Shown piece by piece: positions 44,476-54,076 of a stretch of 64,000 nucleotides of DNA. The notes beneath the pieces were generated by a model. The model did not search any database. It was not told where the DNA came from and worked only from the letters and a program-made list of their open reading frames with translations. A program made the position numbers and the translations under genes. The number at the start of each line of letters is the position of its first letter. Within the stretch, counting starts at the first letter, position 1. This DNA is from Flavimaricola marinus (GTDB lineage: Bacteria > Pseudomonadota > Alphaproteobacteria > Rhodobacterales > Rhodobacteraceae), in the NCBI RefSeq assembly GCF_900184895.1, contig NZ_FXZK01000001.1, positions 186,001 to 250,000 of the forward strand, written 5' to 3'.

Positions 44476-46344
44476 ATGGCCATGGTCGATACAACACCAC
44501 CGGACGAGATCATGCGAGAGGCGGACACCGTCGGCTGGAAGGCGGGACTGCAAACGATCCGGCGGGTCACCGCTCTTTCCTTCCGCTCGCCCTGGATGGT
44601 GACGATCGCACTGGTGTCGACGCTGATCGCCGCTGTCCTGCAACTTCTGATCCCCGTCCTGCTCGGTCGCGCCGTTGATCAGACCCAAATGCTCATCGCC
44701 GATCCGGCAGGGGCGGAGGCGGCCACGTCCGCATTATGGACCACTGCCCTGCTGGTGCTGGCGGCATCGGTTGGTCGCGGGGTCTTCACGACGTTTCAGA
44801 ACTATTTCTCCGAAAGCGTCGGCCACCGGGTCGGCTACGCCCTACGGCTGGCCTACTACGAGAAAATTCAGCGGCTCAGCTTCGGGTTTCACGACCGGGT
44901 CCACTCCGGAGATCTGATCACATTAGGGATGCTCGATCTCGAAGGGGTGAGAATGTTCTTCTCCACCGGCCTCGTGCGGATCCTGCTCCTTGGTATCCTG
45001 ATCGGCATCGGCGGCTACATGCTCTTGTCGACGGACTTCGTTCTTGGACTGCTCGCGCTCAGCTTCGTGCCCTTCGTCGCATGGCGCAGTTCGGTCTCGC
45101 AGTTGAAACTGCGGGGAACATGGCTCGAATTGCAGAACAGGCTCTCGGTGCTCAGCCGCGTGATGGAGGAAAACCTCGCAGGGATCCGAGTCGTCCGTGC
45201 CTTTGGCGCTCAGCCGTTCGAAATGCAGAAATTTGCCACCGCATCGACCAGCGCGCTCGAACTGGCGCACGAACGGGTCGACATCCGGGTGCGTAACACC
45301 AGCGCGATGACGCTGTCGTTCTTTCTCGCGATGGGCCTCGTTCTGTGGGTGGGCAGCGGCAAGGTGACAAACGGCGAAATCAGCGTCGGCACGCTCACTG
45401 CGTTCCTGACCTTCATGACGATCCTGCAGATGCCGGTGCGCCAGCTTGGGATGTTGGTGAACTCCTTCGCGCGGACGGCCACCTGCGGCGAACGGATTTT
45501 TTCCTTGCTCGACCTCGACCTCGCCATCACCGACAAGCCCGACGCAAAACCGCTCGAAATCACCGAAGGCGTCGTGCAATTCGTCTCGGTTGGCTTCACC
45601 TATCCAACGGCCAAGACACCGACGCTGAGCAACCTGAGCTTCAGCGCAAGGAAAGGCGAAACGATCGGCCTTATCGGTCCACCCGGCAGCGGCAAATCGA
45701 CGATCGCGCATCTCGTTCCGCGGTTCTACGATGTCACCTCTGGGCGTATCACCATCGACGGGCAGGACATCCGCGACGTGACCCTCGCATCGCTGCGACA
45801 TGCGGTCGTCGTGGTGCAGCAGGATGCGTTCCTGTTCACCACGAGCCTTGAGAACAACATCGCCTACGGCGATCCTTGGGCGCCTCCGCAGCAGATCGCC
45901 GACGCCAGCGCCTCCGCGCAACTGGCGCAGTTCATCGCGACGCTGCCCGCCGGATATGAGACCGTCGTGGGCGAACGGGGGGCTTCGCTGTCAGGCGGGC
46001 AACGCCAGCGCATGACCATTGCGCGAACCCTGATGTTGCGCCCGACCGTGTTAATCTTCGATGACAGCACGGCCGCGGTCGACGCAGGCACCGAACAACG
46101 CATCCGCGCCACCATTCAGGCACAGGCCGCCGAACGGGTGACGATCATCGTGGCGCACCGGTTGAATTCGCTGATGCACGCCGACCGGATCCTGTTCATC
46201 GAAGAGGGACAGATCGTCGAGCAAGGCACACACCGCGAATTGCTCGCCTTGAACGGGCGCTATGCCGCGCTTCACCGGCTACAGGTTCGCCCGGATGACG
46301 CCGCCGGCGATGCGGACACCACTTCCGAAAAGGCCCAGTCATGA
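44476..46344 (+). CDS. ABC exporter half-transporter, degenerate-Walker-B subunit
   Basis: 622 residues: a six-helix type IV exporter membrane domain (about 30-330) and an ATPase domain. Walker A GPPGSGKST starts at residue 401, the signature LSGGQ (505-509) is canonical, but Walker B reads LIFDDS, with Asp530 where the catalytic Glu is expected. This is the pattern of the non-hydrolysing site in heterodimeric exporters such as TM287/288. A strong GAGGAGG site precedes the start; 77 bp separates it from the amidohydrolase gene, and the next ABC gene overlaps it by 4 bp. Confidence 0.92.
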   Translation: MAMVDTTPPDEIMREADTVGWKAGLQTIRRVTALSFRSPWMVTIALVSTLIAAVLQLLIPVLLGRAVDQTQMLIADPAGAEAATSALWTTALLVLAASVGRGVFTTFQNYFSESVGHRVGYALRLAYYEKIQRLSFGFHDRVHSGDLITLGMLDLEGVRMFFSTGLVRILLLGILIGIGGYMLLSTDFVLGLLALSFVPFVAWRSSVSQLKLRGTWLELQNRLSVLSRVMEENLAGIRVVRAFGAQPFEMQKFATASTSALELAHERVDIRVRNTSAMTLSFFLAMGLVLWVGSGKVTNGEISVGTLTAFLTFMTILQMPVRQLGMLVNSFARTATCGERIFSLLDLDLAITDKPDAKPLEITEGVVQFVSVGFTYPTAKTPTLSNLSFSARKGETIGLIGPPGSGKSTIAHLVPRFYDVTSGRITIDGQDIRDVTLASLRHAVVVVQQDAFLFTTSLENNIAYGDPWAPPQQIADASASAQLAQFIATLPAGYETVVGERGASLSGGQRQRMTIARTLMLRPTVLIFDDSTAAVDAGTEQRIRATIQAQAAERVTIIVAHRLNSLMHADRILFIEEGQIVEQGTHRELLALNGRYAALHRLQVRPDDAAGDADTTSEKAQS

Positions 46345-48236
46345 GCGAAGAACTCGAAGTCGAACGCGGCGATATCCGCGACAACGGGCGTCGCCCGCCG
46401 AGGGCCGTGGTCGGATCACATCGAATCGAAGAGGAGATGTTCGGGCGGGTTTTCGACGGTCGGATCGTCCGGAGGATCTGGGAATTCGTCCGGCCCTACA
46501 AACGGCAACTGGCAATCTCCATTGCCGCCGTGCTTGTGTTTACCGGCACCCAACTCGCCATCCCCCTAATCATCCGACACGCCATTGACGAAGGGCTCGC
46601 AGCCGATGCCGCCGGACTGACAGCCCTGCGCTGGTCGATGGCCCTGTTCGCCCTGACCATTCTTTTGAACTTTGGCGCCTCATGGGTGCAGGAAAGCGTC
46701 GTCGGGAAAAGCGCCGAAAACGTGCTCTTCGACATCCGGACAGCGATGTTCGGGCACCTGCAAGACGTTTCCCTTGGCTTCATGGACAAGACCGAGGTCG
46801 GACGGCTGATGTCGCGGCTGCAGGGCGACGTGAACTCGATGCAGGAATTTCTCGAGACCTCCGTTCTGTCGGTCGGTGATCTGGTGCTGCTGTTCGGGAT
46901 CATCGCCTCGATGCTCTGGCTCGACTGGCAATTGGGGCTCCTGACGCTCAGCGTCCTGCCCGTTCTGTTCCTCGTGCGGGTCATCTGGCTCCCTCGGGCG
47001 CGGGTCGCCTTCATGTCGGCACATGTCGCCAACTCGGTCGCGAATGGCGCACTGGCCGAGGCGATCCATGGCGTGCGCACCGTGCAGGGCATGGACCGTC
47101 AGCCCGTCAACTTCGAACTCTACGACGACAAGGCGATGTCCACCCTGCTGGCCCATCGGACCGCGTCGAAGTACGCGCAGGTCATGGTGCCGATCGTCGA
47201 CAGCCTCACGGGGGTCGCGATGGCCGTAGTCGTCGTCGTCGGTGGCTCAATGGTCGTCGGCGCGCAGATCGACGTCGGCGTGATGGTGGCATTCCTTTTC
47301 TACATCCAGCGGTTCTTTGATCCGATCCGATCTCTGACGATGCAGTATTCGGTGATGCAAAGGGCCATGGCGTCCGGGCAGCGGCTTATCGACGTGCTCG
47401 ACGTGCCTGTCGAAATCAGCGACTCGCGCACCGCGGTCGATTTGCCGTCCGACACCGATGGTGCCGTCGAGTTCCGGGACGTCACGTTTGGGTACAACCC
47501 GGAAAGGCCGGTGCTCCATAATGTGAGCTTCAAGGTCAATCCGGGCGAAACAGTCGCACTGGTCGGCCCCACAGGTTCCGGCAAATCCAGTGCGATGTCA
47601 TTGCTCAAGCGGTTCTACGACGTGCAGGGCGGCCAGGTGATCGTCGGCGGTCACAACGTGCGCGACCTGACACGGGCCTCGCTCGGGCGCGAAATCGCCA
47701 TGGTCCTGCAAGAGCCGTTTTTGTTCAGCGGCACGCTGATGGAGAACATCCGCTACAACAAGACCGATGCCACCGAAGAGGACGTCATCGACGCCGCCCG
47801 CGCCGTTGGGGCGCATGAGTTCATCATGGACCTGCCCGGCGGCTACGACACCATGATGGGGGAACGCGGCGGCACCCTGTCGCTTGGGCAGCGGCAACTG
47901 ATCAGCTTTGCCCGGGCGCTGGTGGCAGATGCGCGCATCCTCGTGCTGGATGAGGCGACGGCCAGCATCGACAGCTATACCGAGATGCAGATCCAGAAAG
48001 CGTTGAAGATCCTGCTGCAAGGCCGGACGGGGCTCGTCATCGCACACCGGCTGGCGACCATTCGCGACGCAGACCGGATCATCGTGCTGCGCGAAGGCGA
48101 AGTGCTGGAGCAAGGGAACCACGACGAACTGATGGCGCTCGGCGGTCTCTATGCCCAGCTCTACAGCGTCAACTACGCCTCCTTCGATGACCTGCCCGCT
48201 GGAACGACCCGGATGTCAGATGCCCAAAGCTCCTGA
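46341..48236 (+). CDS. ABC exporter half-transporter, consensus-Walker-B subunit
   Basis: 631 residues: membrane domain with six helices and an ATPase domain. Walker A GPTGSGKSS from residue 409, Walker B 'ILVLDEATASID' with canonical Glu538, switch His in 'VIAHRLATI', but the signature is LSLGQ (513-517) instead of LSGGQ. Together with the partner's altered Walker B this puts both deviations in the same composite site, leaving the other site intact. Exports a product or drug-like compound; the cargo is unknown. Confidence 0.92.
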   Translation: MSEELEVERGDIRDNGRRPPRAVVGSHRIEEEMFGRVFDGRIVRRIWEFVRPYKRQLAISIAAVLVFTGTQLAIPLIIRHAIDEGLAADAAGLTALRWSMALFALTILLNFGASWVQESVVGKSAENVLFDIRTAMFGHLQDVSLGFMDKTEVGRLMSRLQGDVNSMQEFLETSVLSVGDLVLLFGIIASMLWLDWQLGLLTLSVLPVLFLVRVIWLPRARVAFMSAHVANSVANGALAEAIHGVRTVQGMDRQPVNFELYDDKAMSTLLAHRTASKYAQVMVPIVDSLTGVAMAVVVVVGGSMVVGAQIDVGVMVAFLFYIQRFFDPIRSLTMQYSVMQRAMASGQRLIDVLDVPVEISDSRTAVDLPSDTDGAVEFRDVTFGYNPERPVLHNVSFKVNPGETVALVGPTGSGKSSAMSLLKRFYDVQGGQVIVGGHNVRDLTRASLGREIAMVLQEPFLFSGTLMENIRYNKTDATEEDVIDAARAVGAHEFIMDLPGGYDTMMGERGGTLSLGQRQLISFARALVADARILVLDEATASIDSYTEMQIQKALKILLQGRTGLVIAHRLATIRDADRIIVLREGEVLEQGNHDELMALGGLYAQLYSVNYASFDDLPAGTTRMSDAQSS

Positions 48237-48364
48237 TCCTGACGTGTCCGAAACGGCTCAGGCGGCCTCCTGTAAGGGGATCAGAAGCGTTGCATGACAT
48301 TTGCCGTGTTGGATAATAGTAAACGCCTCTCACCAAAGCGATTGGCCAGCGCCAGAGGCACACA

Positions 48365-48721
48365 ATGACGGAAATCAAAGGGAGCTCCGATTGCGGGAAT
48401 TCACCCAAGAACTCCTTCGTCCAGCACATCGCAATCTCGCTGGAAACGAATGCGATCACCCCATCTGACGTCAGCGATGAAGTGGTCTGGCACGGAATGA
48501 CCACCGAACCTCTGCGCGGAAGAAGCGCCATTGACCGGGAACTGGAGGGCCGACCACAACCAACATTGATTGTGGTCGAACATGCCATTTCTCACGGAAA
48601 GGTCGGCGCGGCCAGCGGTATGGCAACCTATGAGAACGGTCGCGATCGGCGCTTCAGTCACTTCTTTGAGTTCACGAACGCTAAGGCTAACTGCGTCGCT
48701 TCGATCAAAAGCTACGGATGA
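48365..48721 (+). CDS. SnoaL/NTF2-like small protein
   Basis: 118 residues resembling the NTF2-like cone fold: an N-terminal helix region, 'DEVVWHGMTTEPLRGRSAIDREL', 'VEHAISHGKVGAASGMATYENG', 'RFSHFFEFTNA'. The W-H and the strand order match stress-linked SnoaL-like proteins; no catalytic role can be given. 128 bp after the exporter genes, with AGAGG before the ATG. It ends at a hairpin shared with the convergent permease gene. Membership in the regulon is uncertain. Confidence 0.7.
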   Translation: MTEIKGSSDCGNSPKNSFVQHIAISLETNAITPSDVSDEVVWHGMTTEPLRGRSAIDRELEGRPQPTLIVVEHAISHGKVGAASGMATYENGRDRRFSHFFEFTNAKANCVASIKSYG

Positions 48722-48762
48722 TCGTGACGGCAGCGGCACCCGCAGGGCCGCTGCCAGCGATC
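48720..48762. terminator. Bidirectional terminator hairpin
   Basis: Composite stem: GATCG/CGATC (48720-48724 and 48758-48762) outside GGCAGCGGC/GCCGCTGCC (48729-48737 and 48747-48755), filling the 42-bp gap between two convergent gene ends. No strong T run on either side, but position and stability fit a shared terminator. Confidence 0.65.
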
Positions 48763-48763
48763 A

Positions 48764-49696
48764 TTATCCGTTCTCCTTCAACCGCGGATCAAGGAAATCA
48801 CGCAGCCAGTCACCAATGATGTTGAAGGCCAGCACAGTGAACACAATCGCGAGGCCGGGGAACACCGCCATCCACCACTTGTTCGACAACAGATGGTCGC
48901 GGCTTTCGGACAACATGGACCCCCAAGTCGGTACGGAGGGCGGCACGCCAAGGCCCAAGAACGACAGCGCCGCCTCGGAGAGGATCACACCCGCCACGTT
49001 GAACGATGCAATGACGGTCAGCGGCGCCACAATATTGGGCAGGATTGTGCGGAACAGGATCGAGAAGGTGCTGTCACCCATCGCACGGGCCGCTTCGACG
49101 TATTCCTTTTCGCGCAAACTCAGGGTCTGGGCACGAACGATTCGGGCATAGGTGATCCATTGGCCGATGCCGAGAACGAGGATGATGTTCACAAGCCCCG
49201 GTCCCAGCACCACCAGAAACATGATCGCCAGCAGGATGAACGGGAACGCGAGCTGGATGTCGCCCAGGCGCATGATCACATCGTCGATCCAGCCACCAAA
49301 GTAGCCAGACACCAGCCCCGCGACCGTGCCCAAGGTGCCGCCCACGGCGATGGCCGCCACGCCCACAAGCAAGGAAACGCGAGCGCCATAAAGCAGGCGG
49401 GACAAGACATCGCGTCCCAATTGATCAGAGCCCAGCCAATACGTCAGATCGCCCACACCGGGCGATCCCGGCTCCAGCAGTCGCATCATGATATTCTGAC
49501 GGTTCGGGTCGAACGGCGCCACGGCCGGTCCAAAGATCGCCACGAAGGTGACGACCAGCAGGATCAGCATACCCAACAGCGCCCAACGGCTTGTGACGAG
49601 GCTTTGGAAAGCGCGGCGCATTTCGCGGCGGCGGTAAGATACCGGCGGAACCGGCACCGCTTCGGTCTCGACGACGTTTGTATGTAGGTCGGTCAT
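48764..49696 (-). CDS. Dipeptide/oligopeptide ABC importer permease (DppC/OppC type)
   Basis: 310-residue inner-membrane permease. N-terminal cytosolic part of about 35 residues, the OppC_N helix 'WALLGMLILLVVTFVAIFGPAVAPFDPNRQ', the 'GSDQLGRDVLSRLLYGARVSL' segment, and the ATPase-contact EAA loop 'EYVEAARAMGDSTFSILFRTILPN'. Ends 'DWLRDFLDPRLK'. GAGGG upstream of the start. Follows the DppB-type gene by 13 bp. Confidence 0.95.
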   Translation of the reverse strand: MTDLHTNVVETEAVPVPPVSYRRREMRRAFQSLVTSRWALLGMLILLVVTFVAIFGPAVAPFDPNRQNIMMRLLEPGSPGVGDLTYWLGSDQLGRDVLSRLLYGARVSLLVGVAAIAVGGTLGTVAGLVSGYFGGWIDDVIMRLGDIQLAFPFILLAIMFLVVLGPGLVNIILVLGIGQWITYARIVRAQTLSLREKEYVEAARAMGDSTFSILFRTILPNIVAPLTVIASFNVAGVILSEAALSFLGLGVPPSVPTWGSMLSESRDHLLSNKWWMAVFPGLAIVFTVLAFNIIGDWLRDFLDPRLKENG

Positions 49697-49709
49697 AGGA
49701 ACGCCCTCG

Positions 49710-50684
49710 TTAGAGTTTCACGCGCGGATCAAGGCGCGCATAGATCAGATCGACGATCAGGTTGAGCAGGATGAATATGCCGGCAAGCAGAATGACGGAG
49801 GCCTGCACCACCGGAATGTCACGTTGGTTGATGGCATTGAACACGAGGCGTCCGATACCCGGATACGAGAATACCGTCTCTACCACGACGACGCCGCCGA
49901 GCAGGAAGCCGAACTCGAGACCGATCATCGTGACAACCGGCAGCCATGCATTGCGCATCGCATGGTGCATAACGACACGGGTCTCGGAAATGCCCTTGGA
50001 GCGCGCCGTGCGGACGTAATCCTGCCCGAGAACTTCCAGCATCGACGACCGGATCAGCCGGGCATTGCGGGCCAGCGTATAGGTGCCGACCGCCAGCGCG
50101 GGCAGCACCATGTAATACATCGACTGCGGCAAGTTGCGGAATGCGGTGGAGAATTCACCGGCAAAAAGAGGTTCCAGGAACGGCACATGGCCCGAAATCG
50201 GAAACCATCCCAGATAGAGGCCGAAGTAGAGAATCATCATGATTCCCATCCAGAAATTCGGGATCGACTGGCCGAGCATCGCCAATGTCATGATACCGCC
50301 GTCGACCGGGCGACCACGGTTGAGTGCCGCAAAGATGCCCAACGGAATTGATAGACCGATCGCAAGCACCAGCGAAAAGAACGTCAGTTCGATAGTCGCG
50401 GGCATGGCTTCGAGAACCACGCCCATCGCCGGTTGCCGATAGCTCAACGAATTGCCGAAATCACCATGCAGCGCGTTCCAGACGTAGCTGAGATATTGCA
50501 CAGGCAGCGGGCGATCAAAGCCAAGTGCTTCTCTGGCACGCTGGATTTCCTCCACGCTGGCGTTCTCGGAGACGAACAGATAGGTCGGGTCCCCGCCCAT
50601 CTGCAATGAAATGAAACTGATCAGCGTCACGCCAATCAGCACGATGATGCTTTGCAGCAAGCGCCTTATCAAAAATGTCCACAT
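49710..50684 (-). CDS. Dipeptide/oligopeptide ABC importer permease (DppB/OppB type)
   Basis: 324 residues with six membrane helices. Typical opening 'FLIRRLLQSIIVLIGVTLISF' and 'LGFDRPLPVQYLSYVWNALHGDFGNSL', and the EAA loop 'DYVRTARSKGISETRVVMHHAMRNAWLP'. Pairs with the DppC-type gene just downstream. GAGG lies before the ATG. Its 5' end faces the divergent ATPase genes across a 318-bp promoter region. Confidence 0.95.
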   Translation of the reverse strand: MWTFLIRRLLQSIIVLIGVTLISFISLQMGGDPTYLFVSENASVEEIQRAREALGFDRPLPVQYLSYVWNALHGDFGNSLSYRQPAMGVVLEAMPATIELTFFSLVLAIGLSIPLGIFAALNRGRPVDGGIMTLAMLGQSIPNFWMGIMMILYFGLYLGWFPISGHVPFLEPLFAGEFSTAFRNLPQSMYYMVLPALAVGTYTLARNARLIRSSMLEVLGQDYVRTARSKGISETRVVMHHAMRNAWLPVVTMIGLEFGFLLGGVVVVETVFSYPGIGRLVFNAINQRDIPVVQASVILLAGIFILLNLIVDLIYARLDPRVKL

Positions 50685-51002
50685 TGGCTCGACCTCTACC
50701 AGAGCATCCGTTGGGCCGCGTTATCTGCGGATCGCAAGCACAGCGGTGCAGTCATGCTGCACAATGCTGCATCATCATTCATTTGCCCTATGGCGGGTTT
50801 CATCCGTATCCCCTCATTTCGCATTGTTCCTGCCTCGCTAAGCTTGACAATCGGTTCGTTCATCAAACAGGGTATATTTTAGATTGTCGACAGTTGAACA
50901 ACAGAAACATGCACCACCTGCCCCCGTCAAGCGCCCAAATCGCGAACTTTGCGAAGGGCGAGGCCCGATGAGGACAGTTCCCGCTCAAAAGAAAGGCACT
51001 TC
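50685..51002. promoter_or_regulatory. Divergent promoter region of the importer genes
   Basis: 318 bases without a gene between the permease and ATPase units. It contains TATATTTTAG (50873-50882) immediately followed by the TTGTCGACA operator, so a repressor bound there would cover the start of a rightward transcript. A short direct repeat TGCTGCA occurs at 50755 and 50766. Promoter boxes cannot be fixed with certainty. Confidence 0.5.
50883..50892. promoter_or_regulatory. TTGTCGACA operator before the importer ATPase genes
   Basis: ATTGTCGACA at 50883-50892, directly after an A/T-rich box, about 110 bp before the ATPase gene. Shares nine or ten identical bases with the operators at 35032-35041 and 53105-53114. 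Likely binding site of the cluster's GntR protein. Confidence 0.68.
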
Positions 51003-52028
51003 ATGCCCCGCGATTTCACGAATACCAAGCCGATCCTCGAAGTGCGGGATCTGCAAACCACCTTCGATCTGTCCCGGACGCAGTCGATCAAGGCCGTAGA
51101 CGGTGTCAGTTTTGACGTCCACCCCGGCGAGACCCTGGCCATCGTCGGAGAGAGCGGATCGGGTAAATCCGTCACCAGCCTGTCGATCATGGGGCTCCTG
51201 CCCAAGGATGTCGGGCGGATTTCCGGCGGCAGCATCAAGCTCGGCGGCAACGAAATCTCGAAATACTCCGATGTCGAGATGCGCGACATCCGCGGCAAAG
51301 AGATCGGCATGATCTTTCAAGAGCCGATGACCAGCCTCAATCCGGTCCATACGATCGGACAGCAGATCGCGGAAATGGTGATCCGACACGAAGGTCTCAG
51401 CAAGGCGCGCGCGCGGGACCGGGCCATTGAGATGCTGAACCTCGTCGGCATCCCCGAACCGAAGAGACGGGTCGACAACTATCCTCACGAGATGTCGGGC
51501 GGCATGCGGCAACGCGCGATGATTGCGATGGCGCTATCTTGTGAGCCTCGCATCCTGATCGCGGACGAACCGACGACCGCGCTCGACGTCACGATTCAGG
51601 CGCAGATGCTCGAACTGATGCAGGATCTGCAGGAAAAGATTGGCATGGCCATCATCTTCATTACCCACGATCTGGGTGTGGTGGCAGAGATCGCAGACAG
51701 GGTGGTGGTCATGTATGCCGCCCAAGTCGTCGAAACCGGCCCGGTCGAAGATATTTTCCGGACGCCGCGGATGCCCTACACCGTCGGTCTGATGAATTCG
51801 ATCCCGCGGCTTGGTTCGTCGATCAACAAGGTGCGACTGCAGGCGATCCCCGGCTCTGTCCCGGCGCTCAGTGATCTTCCGCAGGGCTGCCGTTTTCATC
51901 CACGCTGTGGCTATGCCGCCGATATCTGCCGCGCCGCCCTACCGCCACTCGAACAGGCCGGCGACGGCCACATGATTCGCTGCGCCCGCTGGCGCGAGCT
52001 GAACCTGTCCCAAAAGGAAGCGTCATGA
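51003..52028 (+). CDS. Dipeptide/oligopeptide ABC importer ATPase (DppD/OppD type)
   Basis: 341 residues. Walker A GESGSGKS in '[20 protein letters not shown]', Q-loop '[16 protein letters not shown]', signature MSGGMRQR, Walker B '[12 protein letters not shown]', switch His in 'ITHDLGVV'. The C-terminal oligo_HPY region has '[15 protein letters not shown]' with the cysteines typical of a possible iron-sulfur site. Start at MPRDFTNT with AAAGG upstream. Overlaps the next ATPase gene by 4 bp. Confidence 0.95.
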   Translation: MPRDFTNTKPILEVRDLQTTFDLSRTQSIKAVDGVSFDVHPGETLAIVGESGSGKSVTSLSIMGLLPKDVGRISGGSIKLGGNEISKYSDVEMRDIRGKEIGMIFQEPMTSLNPVHTIGQQIAEMVIRHEGLSKARARDRAIEMLNLVGIPEPKRRVDNYPHEMSGGMRQRAMIAMALSCEPRILIADEPTTALDVTIQAQMLELMQDLQEKIGMAIIFITHDLGVVAEIADRVVVMYAAQVVETGPVEDIFRTPRMPYTVGLMNSIPRLGSSINKVRLQAIPGSVPALSDLPQGCRFHPRCGYAADICRAALPPLEQAGDGHMIRCARWRELNLSQKEAS

Positions 52029-53011
52029 CTGCCCCATTGACCAAGACCGAGCCGTTGTTGCAGGTCGAAAATCTGCAAAAGCACTTTCCAATTCACGGTG
52101 GAGTGCTGCAGCGCCAGATCAATTCGGTGAAGGCCGTCGATGACGTCTCTTTCGTGATTCATCCCGGCGAGGTCGTCGGTCTCGTGGGCGAAAGCGGCTC
52201 CGGCAAGACGACTGTCGGGCGCACGATACTGCGCCTCGAAGAGGCGACCGGCGGTGCCGTTCGGTTTGGCGGCACCGACGTGATGGGTCTGAGCAAGTCC
52301 GAAATGCGGAGCTATCGCAAGCGGATGCAGATCATCTTTCAGGATCCCTACGCCAGCCTGAACCCGCGCGAAAAGGTGCGCGACGTCCTGACCCATCCGC
52401 TCAAGCTGCACGGTATCGGCAAGCCATCGGAATACGATGATCGGGCAGCCGCGTTGCTGCAAAAGGTCGGGCTCTCTCCCGATCATCTGAACCGCTATCC
52501 GCACGAATTCTCGGGCGGACAGCGGCAACGTATCGGAATTGCCCGGGCGCTCGCGGTCGAGCCCGAATTCATTGTGGCGGACGAGCCGGTTTCCGCGCTC
52601 GACGTCTCGATTCAGGCCCAGGTGATCAATCTGCTCGAAGATCTGAAGAACGATCTCGATCTGACGATGTTGTTCATCGCGCACGATCTCGGCGTGGTCG
52701 AGCATATCTGCGACCGGGTCATCGTGATGTATCTGGGCAAGGTGATGGAGATCGCCTCGGCGGCCGACCTCTATGCTCGCCCGAATCACCCTTACACCAA
52801 GGCGCTGCTATCCGCAGTTCCGGTCCCCGAACCCGGTCAACGCCGATCGCGCACGATCCTGCGTGGCGACATCCCCAGCCCGATCGACCCGCCCTCGGGC
52901 TGCGTCTTCCGGACCCGCTGCCCCATGGCGACAGAGGAATGCGCGCGCGTTGTTCCCAAGCTTCGGGAGATCGGCCCGGGACACGGGAGCGCCTGTATTC
53001 ACAGCACTTGA
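52025..53011 (+). CDS. Dipeptide/oligopeptide ABC importer ATPase (DppF/OppF type)
   Basis: 328 residues. Walker A in '[19 protein letters not shown]', Q-loop '[16 protein letters not shown]', signature FSGGQRQR, Walker B '[12 protein letters not shown]', His in '[11 protein letters not shown]', and the oligo_HPY tail '[15 protein letters not shown]'. Completes a five-part importer with the divergent permeases and the two binding proteins. Followed by a terminator hairpin. Confidence 0.95.
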   Translation: MTAPLTKTEPLLQVENLQKHFPIHGGVLQRQINSVKAVDDVSFVIHPGEVVGLVGESGSGKTTVGRTILRLEEATGGAVRFGGTDVMGLSKSEMRSYRKRMQIIFQDPYASLNPREKVRDVLTHPLKLHGIGKPSEYDDRAAALLQKVGLSPDHLNRYPHEFSGGQRQRIGIARALAVEPEFIVADEPVSALDVSIQAQVINLLEDLKNDLDLTMLFIAHDLGVVEHICDRVIVMYLGKVMEIASAADLYARPNHPYTKALLSAVPVPEPGQRRSRTILRGDIPSPIDPPSGCVFRTRCPMATEECARVVPKLREIGPGHGSACIHST

Positions 53012-53017
53012 CCAATG

Positions 53018-53041
53018 GCGCCGGTCCCGGCCGGCGCTTTT
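53018..53041 (+). terminator. Terminator after the importer ATPase genes
   Basis: Seven-bp GC stem GCGCCGG/CCGGCGC (53018-53024 and 53031-53037) with a six-base loop and a TTTT tail (53038-53041), only 7 bp after the stop codon. Confidence 0.75.
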
Positions 53042-53104
53042 GCCCACCCCGGTGTCAGAGCCGCTTGACAAGTAGAAAACCTACGGTGCATTGTCCACTT
53101 ATGG

Positions 53105-53114
53105 ATTGTCGACA
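53105..53114. promoter_or_regulatory. TTGTCGACA operator before gntR
   Basis: ATTGTCGACA at 53105-53114, about 150 bp before the regulator's GTG start. A degenerate second copy, TTGTCCACT, lies at 53091-53099, and TTGACA (53065-53070) upstream could be a -35 box. Position fits autoregulation by the GntR protein. Confidence 0.65.
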
Positions 53115-53263
53115 TTCCACAGAACAAAACATACAGATCTCCGTCGGATGTATTGTGTCTGCTGCTTATGTTGATTTCGTTTCGGTTAACCCTCCGAAAT
53201 CGCTTAGATGGGGAAGCCGTCCGACGGGACGGGCGCCTGCAACAGCCTTGAGGACCTGACGCC

Positions 53264-53959
53264 GTGAATAATGTGAATTCTGTCGCCCCCGATGACATGC
53301 CGCATGACATTGCCCCGATCGAGAACGTTCCCCTGCGGGTTCAAGTGGCGGATCGCTTGCGAACGGCGATCCTCAGCGGTCGGCTGAAGCCGGGGACGAG
53401 CCTTGTCGAGACGGCCTTGGCGGATCAAATGAATGTCAGCCGGGCGCCAATACGCGAAGCGATCCAGATTCTCGAAAACGACGGGCTTGTCGAGACCATC
53501 GCCTACAAGGGAAAGCGGGTGAAGCCGCTGACCGCCCGCGAAGTCGGTGAAACCTACTCGCTGCGCGAGGTCTTCGAGGTGATGGCCGTGCGCCGCATTC
53601 TCGACAACGGGGCGCCCCTCGATCAGCTCCGCAAGCATTGCGACACGATGACCGCAGCCGCCCGCGCCGATGATTTCGAGGCGCTGATTGCGGCGGACGA
53701 AGCCTTCCACCACACGCTCATCACGCTGGCAGATCACGATCTGCTGCGGGCGTCCTGGAAAAACCTTTACCTGCGCATTCACCAGATCATGGCTCTGCGC
53801 AACCGCGACGAAAGCAACCTCACCGAGATCGCCAGCAACCACCCCCCCATCGTCGACGCCCTCGAAGCCGGCGACACGGAGCGGGCGATTGCGCTGATCT
53901 CAGAACACACACGCACGCTCGCCACCTTCGATCCGGTGACGATCGCGCAATCCCTGTGA
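53264..53959 (+). CDS. GntR family regulator, FCD (FadR) subfamily
   Basis: 231 residues. N-terminal winged helix (about 24-90): 'LRVQVADRLRTAILSGRLKPGTSLVETALADQMNVSRAPIREAIQIL', then wing 'KGKRVKPLT'. The C-terminal FCD effector domain (97-225) includes 'LREVFEVMAVRRI' and 'DEAFHHTLITLADHDLL' with the His/Asp metal-site pattern, and a later 'EHTRTLATF'. GTG start with GAGG nine bases upstream. Flanked by the importer and its second binding protein, so a substrate-sensing controller of the supercluster is likely. Confidence 0.92.
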   Translation: MNNVNSVAPDDMPHDIAPIENVPLRVQVADRLRTAILSGRLKPGTSLVETALADQMNVSRAPIREAIQILENDGLVETIAYKGKRVKPLTAREVGETYSLREVFEVMAVRRILDNGAPLDQLRKHCDTMTAAARADDFEALIAADEAFHHTLITLADHDLLRASWKNLYLRIHQIMALRNRDESNLTEIASNHPPIVDALEAGDTERAIALISEHTRTLATFDPVTIAQSL

Positions 53960-54076
53960 CCGTCTGCGTCTAATTCCAAAAGGGGAACCGGCGTCGACTT
54001 CACCAAACGCGGCCTTGGGCTGCACCAAGATTGCCAACGGCCAATTCGATCCATCCAACAGGTGAAAGGAAGTTCA

